64,000 bases of DNA from Candidatus Sulfotelmatobacter sp. (GCA_030041475.1 JASHNU010000081.1:1-64000), one strand, 5' to 3'; positions 44,817-54,153 are shown, numbered from the stretch's first letter. A program made the numbers and translations. The notes: a model not told the origin generated them from the sequence alone.

Positions 44817-45938
44817 CTACCTTGCCATCCCCGCCAAATCGACCTTCTTTCCATGCTCCCGGATTGCCGCCACAATCTCCAACGCCAAGCCGAGCGCCCG
44901 CCGTCCGTCCTCCAGCGGAACCACCGGCCTCGACCTCTGCCGCACCGACTGCAGAAACGATTTCAATTCCGCGTGCAGCGGCTCCTCCGATGCCACCGCC
45001 GGCTTCGCCACACCGATCTGAGGATTCACCGACGGCGTCCCTGCCACAGCCCCATCCTTGCCAACCGTGAATACCAGCACCTCCTGCCGCCCATAGTCCA
45101 CCGACACATACTGCCGCGGCTGAAAGAAGCGTAGCTTGCGCACGCGCTCGGTCGAGACCCGGCTGGCGGTGAAATTCGCAATGCAGCCCGACTCCAGTTC
45201 CAGCCTCACGTTCGCGATGTCCACTTTCCCCGACAAAATCGGCAGGCCTACCGCGCGTACTTCCTTCACCGCCGAGTTCGCAAACGCCAGCACGATGTCG
45301 AGATCGTGAATCATCAGGTCGAGCACCACGTCCACGTCCAGCGATCGCGGCGTGAACACGCTCAGCCGGTGGACTTCAAAAAACATTGGCTGCGTCAGCA
45401 AAGGCAGCGTCGCCCTCACCGCCGGATTGAAACGCTCGAGATGTCCAACCTGAGCAATCCGTTTGTTGGCCGCAGCCAGCGCTACCAACTCGTCTGCCTC
45501 CGCCAGCGTGGCCGCCAGCGGCTTCTCGATCAACACATCCACGCCCGCCTTCATCAACTGCCGCGCCACTGTCAGATGACGCACCGTCGGCACCGCCACC
45601 GATGCCGCCTGCACCTCGCTGTGCGTCGTCAGCATCTGCTCCACCGACCCGAACGCCTTGCAGCCAAACTCGCGCGCCACCGCGTCGGCCCGGCTCACAT
45701 CCGAATCGATCACCCCCAGCAAATACACGCCCTCGCCTTGCTGCTCCAGTTCCTTGTAGACTCGGGCGTGGTTGCGTCCGAAAACCCCCACGCCCACCAC
45801 GGCGACGTAGATCTGATTTTTTGCTGACCGATTCTGCACTGGTGAATTTTGCTGCTGCAGATTCTGGGAAGACAAGCTTTGCGAAGACTGCTTATGTGCT
45901 GGCAGGGCAGATTCTCGTTGGCCGGTTGCCGGAAACAA
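44817..45938 (-). CDS. Gfo/Idh/MocA-family oxidoreductase of the lipid A cluster
   Basis: 373 residues. A Gln/Ser-rich N-terminus of about 40 residues is followed by a Rossmann NAD(P) domain (VAVVGVGVFGRNHA) and the catalytic EKPLA motif, then the Gfo/Idh C-terminal domain with LDLMIHDLDIVLAF. It is downstream of lpxI (with DinB between) on the same strand. Gfo/Idh enzymes next to lpxA include GnnA, which oxidises UDP-GlcNAc at C3 for 2,3-diamino lipid A, but no gnnB aminotransferase lies nearby, so this is a hypothesis only. The true start may be near residue 43. Confidence 0.8.
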   Translation of the reverse strand: MFPATGQRESALPAHKQSSQSLSSQNLQQQNSPVQNRSAKNQIYVAVVGVGVFGRNHARVYKELEQQGEGVYLLGVIDSDVSRADAVAREFGCKAFGSVEQMLTTHSEVQAASVAVPTVRHLTVARQLMKAGVDVLIEKPLAATLAEADELVALAAANKRIAQVGHLERFNPAVRATLPLLTQPMFFEVHRLSVFTPRSLDVDVVLDLMIHDLDIVLAFANSAVKEVRAVGLPILSGKVDIANVRLELESGCIANFTASRVSTERVRKLRFFQPRQYVSVDYGRQEVLVFTVGKDGAVAGTPSVNPQIGVAKPAVASEEPLHAELKSFLQSVRQRSRPVVPLEDGRRALGLALEIVAAIREHGKKVDLAGMAR

Positions 45939-45991
45939 ATTGTAAACGGAATCGCTGCAAAGAGCATCTGCCTAAGCGGCGAAGGTTAGAC

Positions 45992-46020
45992 TTGTCATTC
46001 CGAGCGGAGCGAGGAATCTG
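45992..46020. repeat. Short copy of the TGTCATTCCGAGC dispersed repeat
   Basis: ttgtcattccgagcggagcgaggaatctg, nearly identical to 62678-62706. Confidence 0.8.
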
Positions 46021-46087
46021 CTTCTCTAATCCGCCCGTCGGAGCGTGCCAAGAAAGGACCTCAATGCGGAGGGCAGCGCTCACATCG

Positions 46088-46570
46088 TTATCCGCGCACC
46101 GCCTTCCTCAAAATCGCTATTTGCCCCGCGTGATACAGCTCGTGCTGCGCCACTCCATGCAGCAAATGATAGAAATCGTATTTCTTGCCCGGACATCTGT
46201 CTCTCAACCGCGCCTCACTCAACCCCGCCACGATCTTGACTAACGTTTCGTGCGTGCGCTTGGCGTGTGCAACAGCCTCGCGCCATGCCGCCTCGGTCGG
46301 CTCGGGCACCCGCGGAAAATTTTTTTTGCCCGTAAGCTGCGTCTTCTTCCCGCTTAGCCTCTTCATCGCCGCCCCGTCCCATGCCTCAATATGCAGCACA
46401 AGCTCCCAAATACTGTGCACATCGGGAATCGGCCGCGCTGCCGCCGTGGCGGCATCCACATCCTCGAGCAGCTCGAGCAACGCCGGCCCATGCCACGCGT
46501 CGCCCTGAAACGCCCGGCGCAACTGATCCGCAATCCGCACAGCCTCTGCCATTTTCGTTGAAGTCTTCAT
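46088..46570 (-). CDS. DinB-family protein
   Basis: 160 residues. The DinB four-helix bundle is recognisable from HSIWELVLHIEAWD (first metal His), AWREAVAHAK and the last helix HGVAQHELYHAGQIAIL (HxxxH ligands). Probably a metal-dependent thiol transferase or hydrolase of unknown substrate. It lies between lpxI and the Gfo/Idh gene on the same strand. Confidence 0.88.
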   Translation of the reverse strand: MKTSTKMAEAVRIADQLRRAFQGDAWHGPALLELLEDVDAATAAARPIPDVHSIWELVLHIEAWDGAAMKRLSGKKTQLTGKKNFPRVPEPTEAAWREAVAHAKRTHETLVKIVAGLSEARLRDRCPGKKYDFYHLLHGVAQHELYHAGQIAILRKAVRG

Positions 46571-46595
46571 ACCTCGTATTCGATCCTTGGAAGTA

Positions 46596-46740
46596 ACAGT
46601 GGGTGCCCCACTCTACGTGGTTTTCGTAGGGTGGAGATTTTGATTCTCCGATTTTCCTCGCGGTTGCCCCCCGTGTCGCGTTTTCTGCGACAGGGTGGGG
46701 ATGTTGAATTCCCGAAGGTGCCCCATCCTAGCGTCGCGCG
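46596..46740. repeat. Dispersed hairpin cluster, intergenic copy
   Basis: Contains cggttgccccccgtgtcgcg-ttttct-gcgacagggtgggg (46661-46700), nearly identical to an in-frame segment of mutS2 (63643-63683), plus related tgccccact...gggtgg arms on both sides. The stretch between DinB and lpxI has no gene. Confidence 0.75.
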
Positions 46741-46761
46741 GGCTCGACTCTCCAAATAAAA

Positions 46762-47607
46762 CTAAGCTTGGGCCACAACCGTAATCCCCGCCACGTCCGC
46801 CGCCTCAACAACCCTCTGTCCATCCAGCAGCAAACACTTGCCCGCATCCAGCGCCAGGCACGTCGCCCCCGCCGCTCGCATCACCTCTATCGTCTTTACG
46901 CCCACCACCGGAACATCGAACCGCATATCCTGATTCGGCTTCGCAATCTTCACCACAGTCAGAGCGCGACTCAGTGTCGAAGCTTCACCCTGCAAAGACC
47001 GCATGATCTGCCCCGCCCGCTCAATCGTTGCGTCCGTCCCCTCCATTGCCTCCACCGCCACGCACGCTGATTCCGCCACCACCACCGTCTGCCCGATATC
47101 GTGCTGCGCCACCTGCCGCGCCACCTTGCGGCCATAATCAATGTTCAGCCGCTCCTGCTCCGTCGGCCCGCGTTTCGTCAGCACGCCCGCCTTCACCAGC
47201 AACGGCTCCAGCAGCCACGTCGATGTCTCCAGCGTGATACCCTCATCCGCCAAAACCTTGGCCACCGCGCCCAACAGCGAATCCGTATTCCGAGTGGTCA
47301 GCGACAGCAAGAGTTTCCCGAGGCGCCAGTCCGGCCGGATGCTCGAAAAAATTTGTGCATGCTTCACTTGCCCGGCCATTACCGCTCGTCGCACGCCCTC
47401 GTGCTGAAAAGTCTCAATCAGCCGCGACAACTCGCCTAGCGAAAGCCAGTACACCGCCGCGGCACCATGCGACTCGATCTCTGGAAACGCCTCTTCCTTG
47501 ATCGCCGCCACCACCACGTCATATCCCTGCGCCCGCGCAGCATCGAGCACAAGAAAGGGGAACTTGCCGTTGCCCGCAATCAGCCCAAGTTTTTCCTTCG
47601 CGTTCAT
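46762..47607 (-). CDS. lpxI: UDP-2,3-diacylglucosamine pyrophosphatase LpxI
   Basis: 281 residues from the ATG at 47607 (MNAKEKLGLIAGNGKFP). The N-terminal LGLIAGNGxxP, the AMAGQVKH-like VMAGQVKHAQIF, and the C-terminal DMRFDVPVVGVKTIE are DUF1009/LpxI hallmarks. It hydrolyses UDP-2,3-diacylglucosamine to lipid X in lipid A synthesis, replacing LpxH. lpxA and fabZ lie a few kb away on the same strand. Confidence 0.93.
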   Translation of the reverse strand: MNAKEKLGLIAGNGKFPFLVLDAARAQGYDVVVAAIKEEAFPEIESHGAAAVYWLSLGELSRLIETFQHEGVRRAVMAGQVKHAQIFSSIRPDWRLGKLLLSLTTRNTDSLLGAVAKVLADEGITLETSTWLLEPLLVKAGVLTKRGPTEQERLNIDYGRKVARQVAQHDIGQTVVVAESACVAVEAMEGTDATIERAGQIMRSLQGEASTLSRALTVVKIAKPNQDMRFDVPVVGVKTIEVMRAAGATCLALDAGKCLLLDGQRVVEAADVAGITVVAQA

Positions 47608-47711
47608 GAATGAAATTTCAAAAAATGTCGAGCGCACGCCAGTCTAGCATCCGACCTTGAAAAACCTCGCGCGCACATTACAATCTATTTGCGATTAGCA
47701 ATGTAGTTTCC

Positions 47712-47792
47712 TTGTCATCCTGAGCCAGCGTCGTTTGCGCAGCGAAGGATCTGGGCGAGCGACCGCGCGTCATCCCGCACGAGCGGGATGAC
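47712..47792. repeat. Copy of the TGTCATCCTGAGC dispersed repeat
   Basis: cttgtcatcctgagccagcg...gcgcagcgaaggatctgggcgagc, followed by a hairpin (gtcatcccgca-cgagc-gggatgac). It fills the gap before pepF. Confidence 0.75.
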
Positions 47793-47843
47793 AATCAGGC
47801 GCGACGCGAGCATCCTTATCAACTCACCCTGGAAGGAGCACTC

Positions 47844-49748
47844 ATGCCGACTGAACACTCCAGCCCGCGCAATCTTCCTCTCCGCGGCGCCGCCACTCTC
47901 GTTCCTGCAACTCAAGACCGCGATCGCGCCAAGATTCCCGACGAGTACAAATGGGATCTCACGCCCATCTACGCTTCCGATCAGGCCTGGCGCGCCGAAA
48001 AAGACAAGCTCGCCGCCGAACTACCCAGGCTCCGCGAGTTTCAGGGGACGCTCGCGTCGTCCGCCTCCCGTCTCGCCGACGCTCTCGAAACCCAAAGCCG
48101 TTTCGACAAGGAACTCACGCGTCTCTACGTCTACGCCAGCATGATGTCCGACCAGGACACCCGCGTCAGTACCTATCAGGGCATGCAGCAGGAAATGATT
48201 CAGCTCGCCGCCGCGCTCGGCACCGAATGCGCCTTCATCGAACCCGAAATCCTGGAAATGAAGCTGGACGACGCCAACATCGCGCGCTTCCTCGCCGCAG
48301 AGCCGCGCCTCGACATTTACCGCCAATACCTCGATGACATCGCCCGCCGCCGCGCCCACACGCTCTCGAACGCCGAAGAAAAACTCCTCGCCGCTTCTTC
48401 GGTCATGGCCAGCGGACCCTCCAGCGTCTTCGGCATTTTCAGCGACGCCGATTTTCCTTATCCCTCTGTCACCCTCAGCGATGGCCAGACCGCCCGGCTC
48501 GACAAGGCCGCTTTCGCTCTGCATCGCGCCTCCACCACGCGCGAAGACCGTCAGAAAGTCATGGAAGCCTTCTTCACCGCGCTGGGAAAATATCGCGCCA
48601 CCATTGGCTCCCTGATGAACTCCAACATCCAGACTTCCCTCTTCTACGCCCACGCCCGGAAATACGAGACTTCTTTGCGAGCCTCTCTCGACCAGCCCAA
48701 CATTCCCGTCTCCGTCTATTCGCGCCTGGTCGATGGAGTCAACCGCAATCTTTCAAGCTTTCATCGCTACCTGAAACTGCGCCGCCGAATGCTCAATGTT
48801 CCCGACCTTCATTACTACGACCTCTATGCTCCGCTCGTCGCCTCGGTCAATCTCAGCTATCCCGTCGACGCCGCCGAGCGCAACATCCTCGAAGCCCTCG
48901 CCCCGCTCGGCCCCGAATATTGCGCCGGCGCCCGCCGTTCCTTCTCCGAGCGCTGGATCGACATGTATCCCACCGAAGGCAAACACGCCGGCGCTTACTC
49001 GCAAGGCGCCGCCTACGACGTTCACCCCTACATGCTGCTCAACTACAACGGCAAGTATGACGACATGAGCACGCTGGCCCACGAACTCGGCCACACCATG
49101 CACAGCTATTTCTCCAACAAAACCCAGCCCTACCCGCTATCGTCCTATACCACGTTCGTGGCCGAAGTCGCCTCCACCTTCAACGAAGCGCTCCTGCTCG
49201 ATTACATGCTCCGCCAGATCAAAGACAACTCGACGCGCCTCTCCCTGCTCGGCAACTATCTCGAAAGCGTCAAAGGCACCGTCTTCCGTCAGACGCAGTT
49301 TGCCGAATTCGAACTGCGCATGCACGAGATGGTCGAGCAAGGCAAGCCCCTCACCGGCGACGAACTCTCGCGGCTCTACAGTGAAATCGTGCGGCGTTAT
49401 TACGGGCACGATCAAAGCGTCTGCATCGTCGACGACTACGTCGCCAACGAGTGGTCGATGATTCCCCACTTCTACAGCGCCTTCTACGTGTTCCAGTACG
49501 CGACCTCATTCACCGCGTCTTCCGCGTTGTCGGAAAAAGTTCTCGCCCGCGAACCCGGAGCCACCGAGCGTTACCTGAAATTTATTTCCGCCGGACGATC
49601 CAAATATCCCATCGACCTGCTCAAAGACGCCGGCGTCGACATGACCACCGACGAACCTCTCGAACTGACCGTCAGAAAGATGAACCGCGTCATGGACGAG
49701 ATGGAGAAGTTGCTGGATAAGACGGGAACTTCCGCCACCGGGAGCTAG
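47844..49748 (+). CDS. pepF: Oligoendopeptidase F
   Basis: 634 residues, M3 family. The zinc motif HELGHTMHSYF (H413, E414, H417) and the downstream third ligand region (STFNEALLLDYM) are intact; the N-terminal helical lobe of about 230 residues is normal. Cytoplasmic degradation of oligopeptides. A GGAAGGAG site precedes the start. It sits on the opposite strand from, and in the middle of, the lipid A set. Confidence 0.92.
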   Translation: MPTEHSSPRNLPLRGAATLVPATQDRDRAKIPDEYKWDLTPIYASDQAWRAEKDKLAAELPRLREFQGTLASSASRLADALETQSRFDKELTRLYVYASMMSDQDTRVSTYQGMQQEMIQLAAALGTECAFIEPEILEMKLDDANIARFLAAEPRLDIYRQYLDDIARRRAHTLSNAEEKLLAASSVMASGPSSVFGIFSDADFPYPSVTLSDGQTARLDKAAFALHRASTTREDRQKVMEAFFTALGKYRATIGSLMNSNIQTSLFYAHARKYETSLRASLDQPNIPVSVYSRLVDGVNRNLSSFHRYLKLRRRMLNVPDLHYYDLYAPLVASVNLSYPVDAAERNILEALAPLGPEYCAGARRSFSERWIDMYPTEGKHAGAYSQGAAYDVHPYMLLNYNGKYDDMSTLAHELGHTMHSYFSNKTQPYPLSSYTTFVAEVASTFNEALLLDYMLRQIKDNSTRLSLLGNYLESVKGTVFRQTQFAEFELRMHEMVEQGKPLTGDELSRLYSEIVRRYYGHDQSVCIVDDYVANEWSMIPHFYSAFYVFQYATSFTASSALSEKVLAREPGATERYLKFISAGRSKYPIDLLKDAGVDMTTDEPLELTVRKMNRVMDEMEKLLDKTGTSATGS

Positions 49749-49774
49749 GTTCTCTGCAGACGGAGCTTGGCGAT

Positions 49775-50101
49775 ATGAAATGGGGAGAGGTTTTCAGCTT
49801 CCGGCGCAAGAGGCTTCCTCTGTGGGCCGGCTTGTGCACGGGATGCTCTGACGGATCGAATCCAGAATATCCAGCGGGAGAGAAACACGCACTCCTTGCT
49901 ATGGTGTGCGCGCACGAGTCGGACGCGCAGAATGCGATCTGCTCCCTGCTCCAATCCAACGGGTGGCGTGACCCGGAGCTTAGCAAACTTAAACTGCTAA
50001 GTGAGCCGTTCCATAGCGACGATCCGGCCATGCTCGCGTGTCACGAGAACGCGACCAAAAGGCAGGGTGGAATCGTAGTCTATTCTGATCCGATTCAGTA
50101 G
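49775..50101 (+). CDS. Hypothetical protein
   Basis: 108 residues with a GGAG-type site nine bases upstream. No membrane segment. The middle (HALLAMVCAHESDAQNAICSLLQSNGW) and the end (GGIVVYSDPIQ) look protein-like, and three-base periodicity is reasonable. Family not recognised. It follows pepF by 26 bases. Confidence 0.5.
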   Translation: MKWGEVFSFRRKRLPLWAGLCTGCSDGSNPEYPAGEKHALLAMVCAHESDAQNAICSLLQSNGWRDPELSKLKLLSEPFHSDDPAMLACHENATKRQGGIVVYSDPIQ

Positions 50102-50119
50102 CCGCGAAGCGGCAAAAGA

Positions 50120-50192
50120 ATTCAGCCCACGGCGCAAGCCGTGGGTGGTAAGTGAAAAGGGAAGCCGCAAGCCCCGAAGGGGCGAAAGAAAC
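50120..50192. repeat. Dispersed GCCCACGG / CCCCGAAGGGG repeat
   Basis: Includes the hairpin cccacggcgcaagccgtggg and the block agccccgaaggggcgaaagaa. The second block recurs with two differences at 51758-51778. Such repeats are common between genes in this genome and others of its phylum. Confidence 0.65.
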
Positions 50193-50968
50193 TACTTGAT
50201 CACGCCCCGCTCGCTCGTCTCAATGAACCTTATCAGCATCTCCACATCCTCGCCCCGGTCCGCCTCCGACTTCAGCCGCTCCAGCGCCTGCGACGTGTTC
50301 ATCTTCGAAGCCAGCAGAATCTTGTATGCATGATGCAGCTTCGCGATCCGCTCTTTCGAAAACCCGCGCCGCTGCAACCCGACTTTATTCAGCAAATACG
50401 CATGCGTCTCCCGCGCCGCCGACGTCATCGAGAACGGCAGCACATCCTGCGTAATCGTCGTCCCTCCGCCGATATACGCATGCGCCCCGATCCTCACATA
50501 CTGATGCACCGGGCACAGCGCCCCCACTACCGCCCACTCTTCCACCGTGACGTGCCCGCCCAGCGTCGCGCCGTTCACCAGCATGGCGTGATCGCCAATT
50601 AAGCAATCGTGCCCGATGTGCGTATACGCCATGATCAGCAGGTGGCTGCCAACTTTCGTCAGCCCGCCGCCCTTCACCGTCCCGCGATTGATGGTCACGC
50701 ACTCGCGAATCTCGTTGTGCTCGCCAATCTCCAGCCGCGTCGGCTCGCCCTTATAGGTCACATCCTGCGGCGCCATGCCGATCGCCGCGAAGGGAAAGAA
50801 CACATTGTCCGCGCCAATCTTCGTCGGCCCCTCGATCGCCACATGCGAGATCAGCCTGCAGTTCTCTCCCAACTCCACATCCGCGCCAATCACGCAATAC
50901 GGCCCCACCTGGCACGAGGCCGGAACCTTCGCGCCCGGATCAATAATTGCCGTGGGATGGATGTTCAT
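50192..50968 (-). CDS. lpxA: UDP-N-acetylglucosamine acyltransferase
   Basis: 258 residues. N-terminal left-handed beta-helix of hexapeptide repeats (NIHPTAIIDPGAKVPASCQVG...), the catalytic His region MAYTHIGHDCLIGDHAMLVNG, and the C-terminal helical domain (GLQRRGFSKERIAKLHHAYKIL). It transfers a hydroxyacyl chain from ACP to UDP-GlcNAc, the first step of lipid A synthesis. fabZ lies upstream with an intervening repeat. Confidence 0.95.
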   Translation of the reverse strand: MNIHPTAIIDPGAKVPASCQVGPYCVIGADVELGENCRLISHVAIEGPTKIGADNVFFPFAAIGMAPQDVTYKGEPTRLEIGEHNEIRECVTINRGTVKGGGLTKVGSHLLIMAYTHIGHDCLIGDHAMLVNGATLGGHVTVEEWAVVGALCPVHQYVRIGAHAYIGGGTTITQDVLPFSMTSAARETHAYLLNKVGLQRRGFSKERIAKLHHAYKILLASKMNTSQALERLKSEADRGEDVEMLIRFIETSERGVIK

Positions 50969-51010
50969 GAAGGAAGGATGAAACTGGAAGTTGGCAGCAG
51001 AGAAATTAGC

Positions 51011-51113
51011 ATGTCATCCTGAGCGAAGTGCACTTTACTGAGCGAAGGACATGGGCGAGCCGCGCGATGTGGCGCGTTCTCTGCGCCACTCAAACGCGCG
51101 TTTGGCTCACTTC
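51011..51113. repeat. Long copy of the TGTCATCCTGAGC dispersed repeat
   Basis: Matches 30246-30350 along its length: atgtcatcctgagc, gagcgaaggac-atgggcgagccgcgcgat, an inner perfect hairpin TGGCGC-gttctct-GCGCCA, and the closing arm cgcgcgtttggctc. It separates lpxA from fabZ. Confidence 0.8.
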
Positions 51114-51114
51114 C

Positions 51115-51645
51115 TTATTCCTCACTCGCCTCCCCCGCCCCACGCCCGCGCGAGCTCTCAATCAGCTGGCACGACACAATCGCCTCGGCCACGCGCCGTG
51201 TCCCGACAAACGCATAACCTTGCATCTTCGCCGCGGTCATGCCCGGCACCGCGCGCCAGCCTTTCACTTCCACTTCCAGCCGCAGCTGATCCCCCGGACT
51301 CACCGGACGCCGAAATTTCGCCCGCTCGATCCCGGTAAACACCATCACTTTGTCGTCGCGATTTTCCACTTCGGTTAGCAGCAGCGCGCCCCCGGCCTGT
51401 GCAATCGCCTCCACGATCAGCACGCCAGGCATGATGGGCAGCCCGGGAAAATGTCCGTTAAAAAATGGCTCATTGATGGTGACGTTCTTGATCGCGATAA
51501 TGCGCTCCTTGCGCTTCAACTCCAGCACCCTGTCGATCAGCAGAAGGGGATACCGGTGCGGCAAGATCTTCAGAATCTCGTGGATATCGAACCCCGTCTT
51601 CGCCCCAAGCGGAGTTTCCGTCACAGCCGGAGTACTCTCAGTCAT
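51115..51645 (-). CDS. fabZ: 3-hydroxyacyl-ACP dehydratase FabZ
   Basis: 176 residues. Hotdog-fold dehydratase with [13 protein letters not shown] (active-site His), [26 protein letters not shown] (catalytic Glu) and [21 protein letters not shown]. The C-terminus is extended with a charged tail. It dehydrates 3-hydroxyacyl-ACPs in fatty acid elongation; pairing with lpxA is the usual lipid A arrangement. Confidence 0.95.
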   Translation of the reverse strand: MTESTPAVTETPLGAKTGFDIHEILKILPHRYPLLLIDRVLELKRKERIIAIKNVTINEPFFNGHFPGLPIMPGVLIVEAIAQAGGALLLTEVENRDDKVMVFTGIERAKFRRPVSPGDQLRLEVEVKGWRAVPGMTAAKMQGYAFVGTRRVAEAIVSCQLIESSRGRGAGEASEE

Positions 51646-51715
51646 CGATTCTTCTCAAACGGCTTGAAGATTATACTGTACGCCTTGTCAGCCGCATTGC
51701 GGCGGGATGTGAAAG

Positions 51716-51778
51716 CCCGGCACGGCAGTGCCGGGTGACAAGCAGGAGAAGAGAGGTAGCCCCGTAGGGGCGACAGAA
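51716..51778. repeat. Dispersed hairpin repeats before the M20 gene
   Basis: Holds the perfect hairpin CCCGGCAC-ggca-GTGCCGGG and the block agccccgtaggggcgacagaa, which matches 50172-50192 with two differences. Confidence 0.65.
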
Positions 51779-51825
51779 CTTGAACAATCGAAACATGCGG
51801 CAGAGATTCGCGACACCGAGATAAC

Positions 51826-53013
51826 ATGCCCTCAAGAAAAACGACCGGTACGAATCCTTCAAACAATCTCCAGCGCGACCGCCTCCGCTACTTCGAAGCG
51901 CGGCAGGACGCCCTCGTCCGAACCATCTGCGACTTCGCCGAAATCGAATCCCCCAGCGACAACAAGCCCGCCGCTGACCGCGTGGGTGCCCTGCTGGCGG
52001 AAAGATTTCGTTCGCTTGGCGGTGAAGTCCAAATTCATCACGCCTCCGACTACGGCGACAACCTCCAGATCGATTTTCCAGCAACCGCCGCCGCAAACTC
52101 CAAGCCCGTCCTCCTGCTCGGCCATTTCGACACCGTCTGCCCGCTTGGCACGCTCCCCAACATGCCTTGCCACATCACCGACGGTCGTCTCTACGGCCCC
52201 GGTGTCCTCGACATGAAATCCGGCCTGGCGCTCATGCTTTTCGCGATCGAAGCCCTGCAAACCTGGCACTCCGGCCTGCCCCGCCCCGTTACCGTGTTTC
52301 TGGTTTCTGACGAAGAAGTCGGCAGTGGTTCTTCCCGCGCGATCACCGAAGCCCTCGCGAAAAAATCCGCCGCGGTTCTCGTGCTCGAGCCCGCCGCCGG
52401 TGAGCGCGGCGCCGTCAAGACCGCCCGCAAAGGCGTTGGCGACTACACGCTCACCGTCAAGGGCGTCGCGGCCCACGCCGGGCTCGATCCCGGCAAAGGA
52501 CACAGCGCCATCCTCGAACTCGCCCGCCAGATCACCCGCATCTCGAAGCTCAACGACCTGCGCCGCGGCCTCTCCCTCAACCCCGGAGTCATTCGCGGCG
52601 GCACGCGCACCAACGTCATCGCCGCCGAGGCCGCCGTCGAAATCGATGTCCGGGTCACGCACGCCAGGCAGGCCGCCGCTCTCGACCGCAAACTCCGCGC
52701 CCTGAAGCCGTTCGACAAGCGCTGCCATCTTTCGATCGAAGGCGGCATCAATCGCATGCCCATGGAGCGCACCGCCGGCGTCGCCGCGCTCTACAGAAAA
52801 GCCAAGGCCATCGCCGGCGAAATTGACTGGAAGCTCGAAGAAGCCGCGGTCGGCGGCGGCTCCGACGGGAACTTCACCGCCAACCTCGGCATTCCTACGC
52901 TCGATGGTCTCGGCGGAGTCGGCGCGGGCGCTCACGCCACGCACGAACACATTGTGATCTCCGAATTGCCCCGCCGCGGCCTGCTTCTGGCCGGATTGAT
53001 CGAGAGCGCGTGA
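51826..53013 (+). CDS. M20-family metallopeptidase (carboxypeptidase G2-like)
   Basis: 395 residues. Metal-binding LLLGHFDTVCP (H and D), DMKSG, the catalytic SDEEVGSGSSR and the ligand-bearing GGGSDGNF and HATHEH motifs are intact; the inserted lid domain (about 195-310) contains HAGLDPGKG. It removes C-terminal glutamate or similar residues from peptides or folate-like substrates. No signal peptide is visible. Confidence 0.92.
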   Translation: MPSRKTTGTNPSNNLQRDRLRYFEARQDALVRTICDFAEIESPSDNKPAADRVGALLAERFRSLGGEVQIHHASDYGDNLQIDFPATAAANSKPVLLLGHFDTVCPLGTLPNMPCHITDGRLYGPGVLDMKSGLALMLFAIEALQTWHSGLPRPVTVFLVSDEEVGSGSSRAITEALAKKSAAVLVLEPAAGERGAVKTARKGVGDYTLTVKGVAAHAGLDPGKGHSAILELARQITRISKLNDLRRGLSLNPGVIRGGTRTNVIAAEAAVEIDVRVTHARQAAALDRKLRALKPFDKRCHLSIEGGINRMPMERTAGVAALYRKAKAIAGEIDWKLEEAAVGGGSDGNFTANLGIPTLDGLGGVGAGAHATHEHIVISELPRRGLLLAGLIESA

Positions 53014-53069
53014 CATCTCCGGTCGTCGACACGGCTTCTGCGAATTGTGGGTCCGGTGCAGAACCTGAT

Positions 53070-53146
53070 TTGAAAAGGCGCGGCTTCAACCGCGCCGCTA
53101 CAATCTCTATCAAGAACTCTGGGGGCTTTAGCCCGCTGATGCCTGG
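53070..53146. repeat. Dispersed GCGGCTTCAACCGC / GGGGCTTTAGCCC repeat
   Basis: ggcgcggcttcaaccgcgcc is a hairpin, and gggggctttagcccgctgat is a close relative of cgcgggcttcagcccctgat at 59203-59222. Both recur only in gene gaps in this window. Confidence 0.6.
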
Positions 53147-53156
53147 AATAAACCGC

Positions 53157-53489
53157 ATGCTCAAATTCATGGTCGTTCTTTACCGCCGCCCCGATTTCAC
53201 TCACGGCCAATTCCGCCACCATCTCGAACAGGTTCACAAGCCTTTGGCCCTGAATCTCCCCGGCTTGCGCAAGTATGCGCAGAACTATGTCCTGCCCGAT
53301 CCCACGCGCAATCCCGAATGGGACGCGATCGTCGAACTCTATTTCGATAACTGGGAAGCCATGGAAGCCGCCTGGGCCAGCCCCCAGGGCGCCGCTTCCG
53401 ACGCCGATCTTCCCCTCTTCGCCGACCTCACCCGCACCTCGTGGTCAGCAGTGGAAGAAGTCGCCGCACAAATCAGGGTCCTGCCGTGA
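53157..53489 (+). CDS. EthD-family protein
   Basis: 110 residues from ATG 53157 (MLKFMVVLYRRPDFTHGQFRHHLEQVHKPLA). EthD signature: a start of the form LLKRKPGLTxEEFRxxWxxxHxPLA, ending in a second strand with SWSAVEEV. A small ferredoxin-like-fold dimer of unknown precise role. An ATG seven codons upstream (53139) is possible. It overlaps the end of the methyltransferase gene by 17 bases at their 3' ends. Confidence 0.85.
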   Translation: MLKFMVVLYRRPDFTHGQFRHHLEQVHKPLALNLPGLRKYAQNYVLPDPTRNPEWDAIVELYFDNWEAMEAAWASPQGAASDADLPLFADLTRTSWSAVEEVAAQIRVLP

Positions 53490-54153
53490 AGACCAGAAAA
53501 TAATCCACCTTGTCCGGCTTGACGAAGTCATACTTGTCCAGCAGCCGGTAGCCCGCCTGCTTCGCTTCGCGAATCACCACTTCGCTCCCCACTCCGTGAT
53601 TCTCGCCATTTCCATTGCGGTCAATGATCCCCACTTTCGCCCCCGGACGCAGCGCCGCCCGCAGGTTGCGCAGCAGCACCACCGGATGTGCCACCTCGTG
53701 ATATGCCTTCAGCATTAGAACCGCGTCAACCGAATCCGCCGGCAACATCGGATCATCCGGCTGGCTCAGGATCGCCTTCGTATTCGCAAGGTGTTCATCC
53801 TTCACTCGCTTTTCGATGTACTGAATCGCCTCTGGATTGATGTCCACTGCGTACACCGTCCCGCCTGTACCCACGCGCCGCGCCGCCCGCACCGTAAACC
53901 ACCCCGAACCGGCCCCAATGTCGGCCACCGACTTCCCCGGCATAATCCCCAGAATGTCGATCACCCGGTTGATCTGCAGCCGCTCGTCGCGCCCCGGCGA
54001 TTCGAAAATCGTCAAGTCGCCCGTGTAGGGCTCACTGGTTTTTCGCTGCCCGCCCGCAGCAGCAGGCGCCTGTGCCGCGCTCTGCGAATACACGAAGACC
54101 GCGCCCGCAGCAAGAAGCACAAACGAAATAACTGCCCGACGTATTTTGTGCAT
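53473..54153 (-). CDS. Exported class I SAM-dependent methyltransferase
   Basis: 226 residues. A signal peptide (MHKIRRAVISFVLLAAGAVFVYSQ) precedes a Rossmann methyltransferase core with VADIGAGSGWFTVRAAR (motif I), YAVDINPEAI (motif II acidic) and DAVLMLKAYHEV. Methyltransferases with a periplasmic signal are known in Acidobacteriota and Myxococcota, but how SAM reaches the periplasm is unclear. The substrate is unknown. Confidence 0.85.
   Translation of the reverse strand: MHKIRRAVISFVLLAAGAVFVYSQSAAQAPAAAGGQRKTSEPYTGDLTIFESPGRDERLQINRVIDILGIMPGKSVADIGAGSGWFTVRAARRVGTGGTVYAVDINPEAIQYIEKRVKDEHLANTKAILSQPDDPMLPADSVDAVLMLKAYHEVAHPVVLLRNLRAALRPGAKVGIIDRNGNGENHGVGSEVVIREAKQAGYRLLDKYDFVKPDKVDYFLVFTAGP

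Noticed and set aside
51028-51378. Small + frames before and across the fabZ end
   Set aside because: They translate the long repeat copy and the antisense of fabZ.
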